Assembly (NCBI GenBank): GCA_043798355.1
Contig: JAZDOT010000035.1
Coordinates: forward strand, 1 to 23,318
Reading direction: 5' to 3'
DNA from: JAZDOT01 sp043798355
Lineage (GTDB): Bacteria; Patescibacteriota; Gracilibacteria; Peribacterales; Peribacteraceae
DNA: 23,318 nt
The translations under genes and the position numbers were made by a program. Each line of letters begins with the position of its first letter. Positions within the stretch are counted from its first letter, which is position 1. This document shows positions 14,817 through 21,887 of the stretch, one piece after another. The notes beneath the pieces were generated by a model that was not told the DNA's origin, did no database searches, and saw nothing but the letters and a program-made list of their open reading frames with translations.

Positions 14817-15751
14817 GCCAAAAAAGAACACACCCTCTCCACTTCGTTCTTCGACCCGATGATGAGCGGACAGCGCTGATCGACGGCTTCGATGGGAAGG
14901 TCGAGCACAGGGATCACACCGTCGGATGCGGCCCCGCCGGCCTGCTCTGCCAAGTACGCGAACGGGCCGCACTCGAAGACGTGGCGGAGCTTGCCGCGCG
15001 GATACTTCGCTCCTGCCCCGACGTACGTGAAAATACCCTGCCCTTTGCTGAAGATATGGTGCACGTCCGCGACGAGACAGCCGGAGTAGCGCAGTGTGAG
15101 CTGATCTTTGAGCCATGCGTCGTGTGCGCGCTTGAATCCCGGATGCTCGGCGAGCGCCCGGAGGTTCCCCGGACTGAAGTTCTTCGCATCGTCTGCGATC
15201 CCGAGGTACTCCCGAAGCAGGATGAATTCCCCGACGTCATTGAGAAGGAATTCGTGCACGCCGTTCCCCGTGGAATACACGAGGATCGTCCGGGGACCGT
15301 AGAGGACGTAGAGCGCAGCTACCTGTTCCCTTGGTTTCCTTCCAATGACGTCTTTCCCCTTGTAGATGCCGAAAATCGATCCAATAGCGAAATTGACATC
15401 CACCAACGACGAACCGTCGAGCGGATCGAAGACGACGGCGTAGGGGGCGTGAGGAGAGATCTCGATGATCTGCGGCTGTTCTTCGGAGACGAAGCAGGAA
15501 ACGAGGTGGCTCTCGGTGAGGTGCTCCTGGAGAATCTGGTCGCTCAGGACGTCCAGCTTCACCTGCTCTTCCCCGAACTGGTTCACGGTGCCGGAGAGGC
15601 CAGCCTCCGTGGTATGGATCGCATAGCTGATGTACTTCGCTGCTCTGGCGATATCGAGGATGAGATGGCGCAGCGAATCCGGAACCTTCGCATGGTCATA
15701 GAGATGTGCATTCAGGCTGCGTCGCTCGGGCGGGGCACTTGGAGAAGACAT
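14813..15751 (-). CDS. fbp: Fructose-1,6-bisphosphatase, class I
   Basis: The protein has 312 residues. It removes the 1-phosphate of fructose 1,6-bisphosphate, the irreversible step of gluconeogenesis. The metal-binding motif is DPLDGSSLVDVN (109-120), preceded by CFVSEE (acidic metal ligands). LYVLYGPRT and YVGAGAKYPRGKLRHVFECGPFAYLAEQAGG are also class I features. It follows gap by 18 bases, with a CTCTCCCCTCCCTTTTCT run before the ATG and no Shine-Dalgarno. Its stop overlaps that of the opposing unknown gene. Confidence 0.95.
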   Translation of the reverse strand: MSSPSAPPERRSLNAHLYDHAKVPDSLRHLILDIARAAKYISYAIHTTEAGLSGTVNQFGEEQVKLDVLSDQILQEHLTESHLVSCFVSEEQPQIIEISPHAPYAVVFDPLDGSSLVDVNFAIGSIFGIYKGKDVIGRKPREQVAALYVLYGPRTILVYSTGNGVHEFLLNDVGEFILLREYLGIADDAKNFSPGNLRALAEHPGFKRAHDAWLKDQLTLRYSGCLVADVHHIFSKGQGIFTYVGAGAKYPRGKLRHVFECGPFAYLAEQAGGAASDGVIPVLDLPIEAVDQRCPLIIGSKNEVERVCSFLA

Positions 15752-15769
15752 AGAAAAGGGAGGGGAGAG

Positions 15770-16783
15770 CTAACGGAAACACGCTGCAATCTTTTGGGTC
15801 AGTTCCGTCACGCGCATGGCATAACCCCATTCGTTATCGTACCACGAGAGGATCTGCACGAGCGTGCCGTCGATGACGTTCGTGGATTCGAGATCCACGG
15901 TACTCGAGTGGGAATCGGAGACGTAATCGGAGGAGACGAGCAGTCCCTCCTCGACAGCCAGAATTCCCTTGAGCTCCTGATCGGAAGCTTCCTGCAACAG
16001 CCGGTTCACTTCTTCGATACTGGTTTCCTTCTGAACTTCGAGTGCCATGTACGCTGCCGAGACGTCAGGCACCGGAACGCGCAACGCCATACCGTCCATC
16101 TTGCCTGCAAGGTGAGGAAAGATTTTGCCGACGGCTTTGGCAGCACCCGTCGTCGAGGGGATGATGTTGAGTGCTGCGGCGCGCGCGATCCGGAGCTTGG
16201 AGCTGTCCGACGAGTTATCGAGGAGATTCTGGGAACTTGTGTAGGAGTGGGTGGTGCACATGAGGCCGCGCCTGATGCCAAGCGAGCGGTCGAGCACCTT
16301 GATGACCGGCGCGATGCAGTTGGTGGTGCAGGAAGCCGCGCTCACGATGGGGAGAGACTTGGCCAGCTTGTCATCGTTTACCCCCCGCACGATCATCGTC
16401 GTGTCATCCTTTGGAGGTGCAGTGATGAGAACCGCGCGCGCTCCCGCCTCAAGATGGCCATGCGCCTTCTCCTTCGTGCGAAATTTTCCCGTTGCCTCGA
16501 TGACAAGATCGACGTTCAGCTCTTTCCAGGGGCAGTGCGAGGGATCCTTCTCTCTCACGACGCGCACGGGTTTCCCCCCGACCACGAGAAGGTCACCTTC
16601 CACGGTGACGGTCTCGCCGAAGCGCCCGTGGAGCGAGTTGTACTTCAGGAGATATGCGCGCATTGCGGCATCGCTCGAGGCATTGATGGCCACGACTGCG
16701 GTCTGATCGGAAAACCGTTCCGTGAGCTGCCGGTGGATCACCCTTCCGATGCGTCCGTATCCGTTGATGGCGATGTTAATCAT
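15770..16783 (-). CDS. gap: Glyceraldehyde-3-phosphate dehydrogenase, GapB-like
   Basis: The protein has 337 residues. The N-terminal Rossmann motif is INGYGRIGR. The active site is SCTTNC (151-156) with catalytic Cys152, and His179 lies in CTTHSYT. At the position that sets cofactor choice the protein reads AINASSD (32-38). NAD-type enzymes normally have an Asp after AIN, while B. subtilis GapB, an NADP-using gluconeogenic enzyme, has AINAS. With fbp directly downstream, this points to an NADP-linked role in gluconeogenesis. The ATG lies six bases after a TATCAT box. Confidence 0.95.
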   Translation of the reverse strand: MINIAINGYGRIGRVIHRQLTERFSDQTAVVAINASSDAAMRAYLLKYNSLHGRFGETVTVEGDLLVVGGKPVRVVREKDPSHCPWKELNVDLVIEATGKFRTKEKAHGHLEAGARAVLITAPPKDDTTMIVRGVNDDKLAKSLPIVSAASCTTNCIAPVIKVLDRSLGIRRGLMCTTHSYTSSQNLLDNSSDSSKLRIARAAALNIIPSTTGAAKAVGKIFPHLAGKMDGMALRVPVPDVSAAYMALEVQKETSIEEVNRLLQEASDQELKGILAVEEGLLVSSDYVSDSHSSTVDLESTNVIDGTLVQILSWYDNEWGYAMRVTELTQKIAACFR

Positions 16784-16789
16784 GCTTCA

Positions 16790-16817
16790 ATGATAAACAT
16801 TGTTAAGCGGTTGGCAA
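16790..16817 (-). promoter_or_regulatory. Promoter of gap-fbp (leaderless)
   Basis: Minus strand: TTGCCA (16817-16812), a 16-base spacer, TATCAT (16795-16790), then six bases to the ATG at 16783. Confidence 0.6.
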
Positions 16818-16820
16818 GGT

Positions 16821-16926
16821 TACCCCTCCACCCCTGACCCCTCCTCCCGAGGAGGAGGGGGACGGTCATTGGCTTATACGACGGCTCCCCTTCCTCCTAG
16901 GGAGGAAGGGGATGGGGGATGGAGGA
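16821..16926. repeat. Nested inverted-repeat element between mraY and gap
   Basis: Two perfect hairpins lie here. CCCCTCCTCC / GGAGGAGGGG is at 16838-16847 and 16851-16860 (3-base loop). CCCCTTCCTCC / GGAGGAAGGGG is at 16887-16897 and 16901-16911 (3-base loop). The outer flanks are also inverted: CCTCCACCCCTGACCCC on the left matches the complement of GGGGATGGGGGATGGAGG on the right. The whole is a ~105-bp imperfect palindrome. It may terminate mraY transcription or be a mobile palindromic repeat. Confidence 0.65.
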
Positions 16927-16929
16927 ATA

Positions 16930-17985
16930 CTATCCAAACACCCCAATCACGATCCCGAGGAATGCCGCGAACGCTCCGATGATCCAGAAGCGCATGACGA
17001 CTTTGCTCTCTCCCCACTCCAGTGCTTCGAAGTGATGATGAATGGGTGCGGCGCGGAACACCTTCTTGCCACCTCTCAGTTTCTTACTGGTCAGCTGAAT
17101 GATGACGGAGAGCATCTCAACGACGAAAATGAAGCCGATGAAGGGCAGAACCAGCACCTGATCGATCATGAGCGCGATGACCCCCAGTGCGCCGCCGAGC
17201 GCCATCGAACCCGTGTCTCCCATGAAGAAGAGGGCCGGCGGGAGGTTGTACCAGAGGAATGCCGCACAGGCGCCTACACATACGGCACAAAAAGCTGCGA
17301 GGACAGAGAGATTGGTCATGTATGCGAGGAGAGCGAAAGCGCCGAAGGCGATGACGAGGAGCCCGCCGGCAAGCCCGTCCAGTCCGTCTGTGACATTGAC
17401 CGCGTTCACCGTGGCGGTGATGATGAAGATGAAGAGGGGAATGTACCAAAGGCCGAGTGACAGTGTTCCAAAAAATGGAATGGTGATTTGGTTGTAGTCC
17501 AGTTTGAAGTAGAACCACAGCGCTCCGACGGTACTGATCAGAAGGAAGGAGAACATCTTGGGGAGCCATCCGAGACCGCGCTTCTTGGCGCCAATGATAT
17601 TGAGGTAGTCGTCGAGCGCGCCGAGCGCGCCCAGCGAGAGCATGACGAAGAGCGGCAGGTACACTTGTCCGCGCTGGAGGATGGAGTGTTGCAGAATGCC
17701 CGTATACGAGAGGAGACGCGAGAGGAGAACCGTGAGGACGATCGATCCCCAGATGAGGATACCGCCCATGGTCGGCGTGCCGCTCTTCCCTTCGTGATAT
17801 TTCCGGAAAACGGCGGGCTCCCTCCCGTCGATGGTCTCCAAACGAAGTTGTTTTCCGAGCTTGTTCGTCTTCAGAAATGCAACGAAGGACGGCGTGAGCG
17901 CCAGGCCGATGAGGAAGGAGAACAGCGCGTAGAGGAGAATCCACGCGATGGAGATTTCCGGACGAAAGGGGAGGGTGATGGGCAT
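16930..17985 (-). CDS. mraY: Phospho-MurNAc-pentapeptide transferase MraY
   Basis: The protein has 351 residues and about ten membrane helices. It moves phospho-MurNAc-pentapeptide from UDP to undecaprenyl phosphate, making lipid I. The motifs are in order: GTPTMGG (69-75), DDYLN (125-129) with the catalytic Asp pair, NAVNVTDGLDG (194-204), GDTGS (256-260) and PIHHHFE (314-320). It lies ten bases after dnaB rather than in a mur/fts cluster, so it is probably co-transcribed with the helicase gene. Confidence 0.96.
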   Translation of the reverse strand: MPITLPFRPEISIAWILLYALFSFLIGLALTPSFVAFLKTNKLGKQLRLETIDGREPAVFRKYHEGKSGTPTMGGILIWGSIVLTVLLSRLLSYTGILQHSILQRGQVYLPLFVMLSLGALGALDDYLNIIGAKKRGLGWLPKMFSFLLISTVGALWFYFKLDYNQITIPFFGTLSLGLWYIPLFIFIITATVNAVNVTDGLDGLAGGLLVIAFGAFALLAYMTNLSVLAAFCAVCVGACAAFLWYNLPPALFFMGDTGSMALGGALGVIALMIDQVLVLPFIGFIFVVEMLSVIIQLTSKKLRGGKKVFRAAPIHHHFEALEWGESKVVMRFWIIGAFAAFLGIVIGVFG

Positions 17986-17995
17986 GCGTTGCAGA

Positions 17996-19357
17996 TTACT
18001 GACTACTATGTGCCTTGTCCACGTCGTAGAAGCGCATCTGCTCCTTCTTGAAGAGGAGCTCGATGCGTCCGACGGGGCCGTTTCGGTGCTTGCGGATGTA
18101 GAGATCGGTCATCCCCGGCCGGTCGGAGTCTTCCTCGTAGTAGTCCTCGCGGTACATCATCATGACGACATCGGCATCCTGTTCGATGGATCCCGATTCG
18201 CGCAGGTCCGAGAGTTGCGGGATGTTTCCGGGACGGCTCTCCACCGCTCGGGAGAGCTGTGAGAGCGCCAGAATGGGAATGTGCAGCTCGCGGGCAAGTT
18301 GCTTGATGGAACGCGAAATTTCAGAGATCTCCTGCACGCGATTCCCGGCGAAGCTCGGATTCTCCGTACTCATGAGTTGGAGGTAATCGATGATGAGGAG
18401 ATCGAGGCCGTGCTCCATCTGGAGACGCCGCGCCTTCGCGCGCATCTCGGGGATGGAGGAGGCGGAGGAATCATCGATGAAGATATTCGCCTTGTTGAGC
18501 TCGTCCATGATGGGGCCCATGTTCTGGAAGTCGCTATCGTCCAATTTTCCCCGCTGGAGTTTCCAGGAGTCGACCCCCAGCATGGAAGCGAACAAGCGGT
18601 CGACCAGCTGCTCCTTGCTCATTTCCAGCGAAAAGATGCCGACGCTCTTCCCGAAGCGAATGGCGGCATTCTGAGCCATATTGAGAGCGAGACTGGACTT
18701 TCCCATGCTCGGTCGCGCAGCGATGATGATGAGATCGCTCGGCTGAAGCCCCGAGAGTTTCGCATCGATGGCATGGAAGCCCGTCGGCACCCCCTTGAGC
18801 ACGTCTTCATCTTTGGTCTCGTGGAGTTCCGCAAAGCGCTCGTAGCGCATTTCGAGGATATCGCGGATGTGCACGAACTTGTCTTTGAGAAATGTGTTGG
18901 TGATTTGGAAGATGGTCTTCTCCACTTCTTCGAGAAGATCGGGGACTCTCCTGCTTTCTTCGTACCCCAGCCCGGCGATCTTCTGCCCCGCGGCGATAAT
19001 GCGGCGATGGACTGCCTTGGTCTTCACGATCTGGCCGTACTGGTACACGTGCGAGGATGTAGGAACGTTCGCAGCCAGGTCCGCGAGGAACGCGCTCCCG
19101 CCGATGTCCTGGATTTTCTTGTTGTCCGCAAGCTTGGTCCCCACCGTCACGAAATCCACCGGCTCATGCTGCTGGTAGAGATCGAAGATGGCCTGATAGA
19201 TCTGACGGAGCGTCGGGTCGTAGAAGTCCTCCGGCCGGAGGAAGTCACTCACGCGGATGACGGCCTCGGGATCCATGAGGAGCGCGCCGATGACGGTCCG
19301 TTCCGCCTCGAGGGAGTGCGGCTGGGTCTGGAGGAGGGGGCTCAAGGCTGTCGGCAT
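17996..19357 (-). CDS. dnaB: Replicative DNA helicase DnaB
   Basis: The protein has 453 residues. The N-terminal domain (about 12-115) opens with PHSLEAERTVIGALLMDPEA, which binds primase in the family. A linker follows, then the RecA-like motor: Walker A ARPSMGKSS (214-222), Walker B LLIIDYLQLM, and the late QDADVVMMMYR and GPVGRIELLF segments. It unwinds the fork as a hexamer. The frame extends 12 codons upstream (19393); the ATG at 19357 is chosen because it matches the family start and lies eight bases after a TACAAT box. No intein was seen. A DciA-like loader is encoded elsewhere in the window. Confidence 0.96.
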   Translation of the reverse strand: MPTALSPLLQTQPHSLEAERTVIGALLMDPEAVIRVSDFLRPEDFYDPTLRQIYQAIFDLYQQHEPVDFVTVGTKLADNKKIQDIGGSAFLADLAANVPTSSHVYQYGQIVKTKAVHRRIIAAGQKIAGLGYEESRRVPDLLEEVEKTIFQITNTFLKDKFVHIRDILEMRYERFAELHETKDEDVLKGVPTGFHAIDAKLSGLQPSDLIIIAARPSMGKSSLALNMAQNAAIRFGKSVGIFSLEMSKEQLVDRLFASMLGVDSWKLQRGKLDDSDFQNMGPIMDELNKANIFIDDSSASSIPEMRAKARRLQMEHGLDLLIIDYLQLMSTENPSFAGNRVQEISEISRSIKQLARELHIPILALSQLSRAVESRPGNIPQLSDLRESGSIEQDADVVMMMYREDYYEEDSDRPGMTDLYIRKHRNGPVGRIELLFKKEQMRFYDVDKAHSSQ

Positions 19358-19365
19358 GGGGGGTG

Positions 19366-19393
19366 ATTGTAGGGGTTCTCCGCTGCGAAGCAA
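19366..19393 (-). promoter_or_regulatory. Promoter of dnaB-mraY (leaderless)
   Basis: Minus strand: TTGCTT (19393-19388), a 16-base spacer, TACAAT (19371-19366), then eight bases to the ATG at 19357. An 11-bp hairpin abuts the -35 on its upstream side. Confidence 0.55.
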
Positions 19394-19394
19394 A

Positions 19395-19426
19395 GGAACA
19401 TCCTTGCAGGGTGCGAAGGATGTTCC
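19395..19426. terminator. Perfect 11-bp inverted repeat between recA and dnaB
   Basis: GGAACATCCTT (19395-19405) and AAGGATGTTCC (19416-19426) pair perfectly around a 10-base loop. No T-run follows on the minus strand, so intrinsic termination of recA is uncertain. The position next to the dnaB -35 also allows a protein-binding site. Confidence 0.4.
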
Positions 19427-19446
19427 GCTGTCTGATCAAACGCACT

Positions 19447-19523
19447 TGACCCTGAGCCCGACTGCCCTGTGCGAAGCCCGCCCGGGCACTGGCCGGATCG
19501 GACGGCCAAAGGGTCGAAGGGTG
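19447..19523. repeat. REP-like repeat after recA
   Basis: The element begins CCCTGAGC and ends GGGTCGAAGGGTG, the same end words as the repeat at 1858-1915, with a different GC-rich middle containing TGGCCG / CGGCCA. Its position just downstream of recA is typical of palindromic intergenic repeats. Confidence 0.4.
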
Positions 19524-19555
19524 ATGAATTGTGGAGACGGTGTGGAAAAGGATTT

Positions 19556-20662
19556 TTAAGTCGTCTTCATAGCGATTCCCGTAATCTCCTTGCTGACCTC
19601 CTCAAAGAACTTCGGGTGCTGAGCGAGGTAGAGACGCGCCTGTTCCCGCCCCTGCCCGATGGTCTCCTCGCCCCTGCGATAGAAATTCCCTGCTTTCTGG
19701 AGAGCGCCGTACTTCACACCGAGATCGAGAACGTCGCCTTCTTTGCTGATGCCCTGCGTGTAGAGAATGTCGAACTCCGCCTGCCGGAAGGGCGGGGCAA
19801 TCTTGTTCTTCACGACTTTCACGCGCGTGCGGTTTCCCACGATCTCCTGACCTTCGGCTCCTTCGCCGGAAGCGCGTTCGAGAATCTTATCGATCCTGCG
19901 CACATCGAGACGGACGGACGCATAGAACTTGAGAGCGTTCCCGCCGGTCGTCGTTTCGGGGTTGCCGAACATGACGCCGATCTTCATGCGCATCTGGTTG
20001 ATGAAGACGACGGTGCAGTTCGTTTTGCTCACGATGGAGGTCAATTTCCTGAGTGCCTGGCTCATGAGGCGGGCATGCAATCCGAGGTGATTATCGCCCA
20101 TCATGCCTTCGATCTCCGCTCTCGGCGTGAGGGCGGCCACCGAATCGATGACGACGATGTCGATACCGCCGGACCGCACGAGCGTCTCCGTGATTTCGAG
20201 CGCCTGCTCGCCGTCATCCGGCTGGGAGAGGAGGAGATCATCCACGTTGACGCCGATCTTCTTCGCATACTGGATGTCCAGCGCGTGCTCGGCGTCGATG
20301 AATGCCGCCTTGCCGCCCCGTTTCTGCGATTCCGCTATGCAGTGGAGGGCGATCGTGGTCTTTCCGGATGATTCGGGACCGAAGATCTCGATGACGCGTC
20401 CTTTGGGGATGCCTCCGCCGAGAGCGATATCGAGGGAGAGGGAACCCGAGGGGAAGCGGTCGATCTGGATGGAGTGACTGTCATCCATGAGCATGATGGC
20501 GCCCTTCCCGTACTGCTTTTCGATGTGCGCGAGAGCTGCCTGTACGGCCTCGGCGCGCGGATCTTTCAGGGGTTTCTGGGTCTTGTCTTGCGTCTTCATT
20601 GTTTTTGCCGGGGAAGACTCCCCTGCGCTCTGCGAGCTATGGGGGGCGAGAACTGGAGTCAT
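19556..20662 (-). CDS. recA: Recombinase RecA
   Basis: The protein has 368 residues. It coats single-stranded DNA, drives strand exchange and triggers the SOS response where LexA exists. Walker A is GPESSGKT (95-102). IVVIDSVAAL is Walker B and FINQMRMKIGVMFGNPETTTGGNALKFY covers loop L2 and its neighbours. About 35 residues precede the family core (AEAVQAALAHIEKQYGKGAIM). The ATG at 20662 gives a slightly long N-terminus, and an internal ATG at 20599 would give a more usual one. No intein was seen. It is transcribed alone from a leadered promoter with possible operator repeats. Confidence 0.97.
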   Translation of the reverse strand: MTPVLAPHSSQSAGESSPAKTMKTQDKTQKPLKDPRAEAVQAALAHIEKQYGKGAIMLMDDSHSIQIDRFPSGSLSLDIALGGGIPKGRVIEIFGPESSGKTTIALHCIAESQKRGGKAAFIDAEHALDIQYAKKIGVNVDDLLLSQPDDGEQALEITETLVRSGGIDIVVIDSVAALTPRAEIEGMMGDNHLGLHARLMSQALRKLTSIVSKTNCTVVFINQMRMKIGVMFGNPETTTGGNALKFYASVRLDVRRIDKILERASGEGAEGQEIVGNRTRVKVVKNKIAPPFRQAEFDILYTQGISKEGDVLDLGVKYGALQKAGNFYRRGEETIGQGREQARLYLAQHPKFFEEVSKEITGIAMKTT

Positions 20663-20692
20663 AATGGTAGTAGGGGAAGAGGATTTGTAAAA

Positions 20693-20790
20693 GGTGATAG
20701 AACGTACACCATTGTATGGAGAGGGAAGAATTGATCAAGAAATTGCACTTGATCAGGCAAAGGAATGATGGTGGTGTATTTGCGTACACC
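20693..20790 (-). promoter_or_regulatory. recA promoter with repeated dyad motifs
   Basis: Minus strand: TTGATC (20738-20733), a 16-base spacer and TACAAT (20716-20711). Directly after the -10 stands GGTGTACG-N6-CACC (20710-20693). The same GGTGTACG-N6-CACC pattern recurs at 20790-20773, where it is a perfect dyad GGTGTA-N6-TACACC. A separate perfect dyad, TGATCAAG-N8-CTTGATCA (20732-20755), covers the -35. The layout suggests repressor binding, possibly SOS-type, but no known LexA box is matched. Confidence 0.5.
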
Positions 20791-20814
20791 TCCTCGCGAA
20801 GGTTTTTGGTTGAT

Positions 20815-20876
20815 GGTTTTTCGTTTATGGTTCTTCATTCCTATGATGTCATCCTCATTGCGAAGAACGAAAAACC
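20815..20876. repeat. Long inverted repeat downstream of the lipoprotein gene
   Basis: GGTTTTTCGTT (20815-20825) pairs perfectly with AACGAAAAACC (20866-20876), and TTCTTC (20831-20836) pairs with GAAGAA (20862-20867) across overlapping positions. The surrounding GTTTTTGGTTG and AGAAACAAGAAACTAAAAAC words are low-complexity. It may act as terminator for the lipoprotein gene on the minus strand. The gap 20663-20939 holds no gene. Confidence 0.45.
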
Positions 20877-20939
20877 AGAAACAAGAAACTAAAAACTGCC
20901 ATTCAGCAGGAATCCATCCAAAAAAATCCCCAGAACTGA

Positions 20940-21800
20940 TCACTTCATCCTCCGGCACTTCCCGATGTTCTCCTGCAGATTCGAAATGTCACAGAAGAAG
21001 CCGGTCGGGCAGAGGATGCCCGCAGGCCCTCCGCAGAAAACGACGGAGCCGGTGCCGGACTGGACGGAGGAAACAGAGGAAGGAGAGGAAAAAGAGGATG
21101 AAGAAGAGTCAGCGAAAAAGGAAATTGAACGAAGCAGCGTGAGCCACTGGGATTTGAGGAGATCCATCTGTGTGTGATTGCGCGGAGTGAAGAGAAGGGT
21201 GACGGCGCCCTCCTGCCGGAGCAGCGAAACGGATTCCTCACCTGTCGCATCATTCATCGTACGGACGGCCGGACGCCCCGCGACCACGATGGCGACACCG
21301 GTCTTCACGGCCGACCGGTCCTCGGAAAAGACGGAAAGGACGGGGAGAAGAGACCCCGAGAGGAGGAACTGAACCTCGGAATCAGACGGGTGCTCCTCGC
21401 TCCATCCGGAAGGAATCTCAAAGGAGAATCCAAACTGCATAGAACGAAAACGGGTGGCTGGTTCGTCAGTGGAAGAGGCAACGATGGAGCGCACAACGAG
21501 GACGGGGAGGTCGGAAGCTTCAATATTCCGTTCGAAGACGCCCATCACCGTCACGGTCCGGTTCGCATAGCTCTGCAGATTCACCGTCGTACTCTCGAGA
21601 TAACAACATTCCTGCTCTCCCTGCCGTAGGAAGTGGGATCCGCGACGCACGGCGGAGAGCTCAGCGGGAACGAGGAGGCCGGTCACGGATTGTTCTCCTA
21701 GAGGAAGCACGCGGTCCGGTGGACGTCCGCAGGAGTAGAGGGTTACCGCAGAACCAGCGAGCACGAGGATGATGCCGACTGAAAAGAGGGAATGTTTCAT
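20940..21800 (-). CDS. Putative lipoprotein with cysteine-rich C-terminal motif
   Basis: The protein has 286 residues. The start, MKHSLFSVGIILVLAGSAVTLYSC, is a signal peptide with a lipobox-like LYSC, so it is probably lipid-anchored outside the membrane. The middle (about 30-120) contains LLVPAELSAVRRGSHFL and a likely small beta domain (NRTVTVMGVFE). Residues about 120-225 contain FGFSFEIPSGWSEE, a phrase typical of secreted PsbP-like or DUF domains. A serine-rich linker follows, then VVFCGGPAGILCPTGFFCDISN...GKC, a motif seen on secreted proteins. Function is unknown. The ATG at 21800 gives a clean signal peptide; the frame extends to 21836. Confidence 0.75.
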   Translation of the reverse strand: MKHSLFSVGIILVLAGSAVTLYSCGRPPDRVLPLGEQSVTGLLVPAELSAVRRGSHFLRQGEQECCYLESTTVNLQSYANRTVTVMGVFERNIEASDLPVLVVRSIVASSTDEPATRFRSMQFGFSFEIPSGWSEEHPSDSEVQFLLSGSLLPVLSVFSEDRSAVKTGVAIVVAGRPAVRTMNDATGEESVSLLRQEGAVTLLFTPRNHTQMDLLKSQWLTLLRSISFFADSSSSSFSSPSSVSSVQSGTGSVVFCGGPAGILCPTGFFCDISNLQENIGKCRRMK

Positions 21801-21852
21801 TCGCTGAGGAGACCATGGTAGTCCACGAAACATCACATCCCCACAATTTCCA

Positions 21853-21887
21853 ACCTCAATCCTAACCTTAGCCTTAGCCTTAGCCTT
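21853..21887. repeat. Short tandem repeat CCTTAG
   Basis: Plus strand: three near-perfect CCTTAG units (21865-21886), preceded by degenerate CCTCAAT and CCTAAC units. The array sits between the stop of the sigma4/HARE gene and the lipoprotein gene. It is low-complexity and possibly variable in copy number. Confidence 0.55.

Noticed and set aside
14564..16837. A 757-residue plus-strand open frame across fbp and gap
   Set aside because: It lies wholly antisense to two well-recognised enzymes, is rich in Arg/Asp/Glu/Val as shadow frames in this base composition are, and matches no family.
18281..19366. A 361-residue plus-strand frame opposite dnaB
   Set aside because: dnaB has all its motifs on the minus strand; the long opposite frame is a codon-bias shadow.
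20659..20958. A 99-residue minus-strand frame between the lipoprotein gene and recA
   Set aside because: It runs through the inverted repeat and the recA promoter, and its translation is low-complexity.
21853..21887. Telomere-like repeat as a chromosome end
   Set aside because: Only about three clean CCTTAG units lie between ordinary genes, with sequence continuing on both sides.
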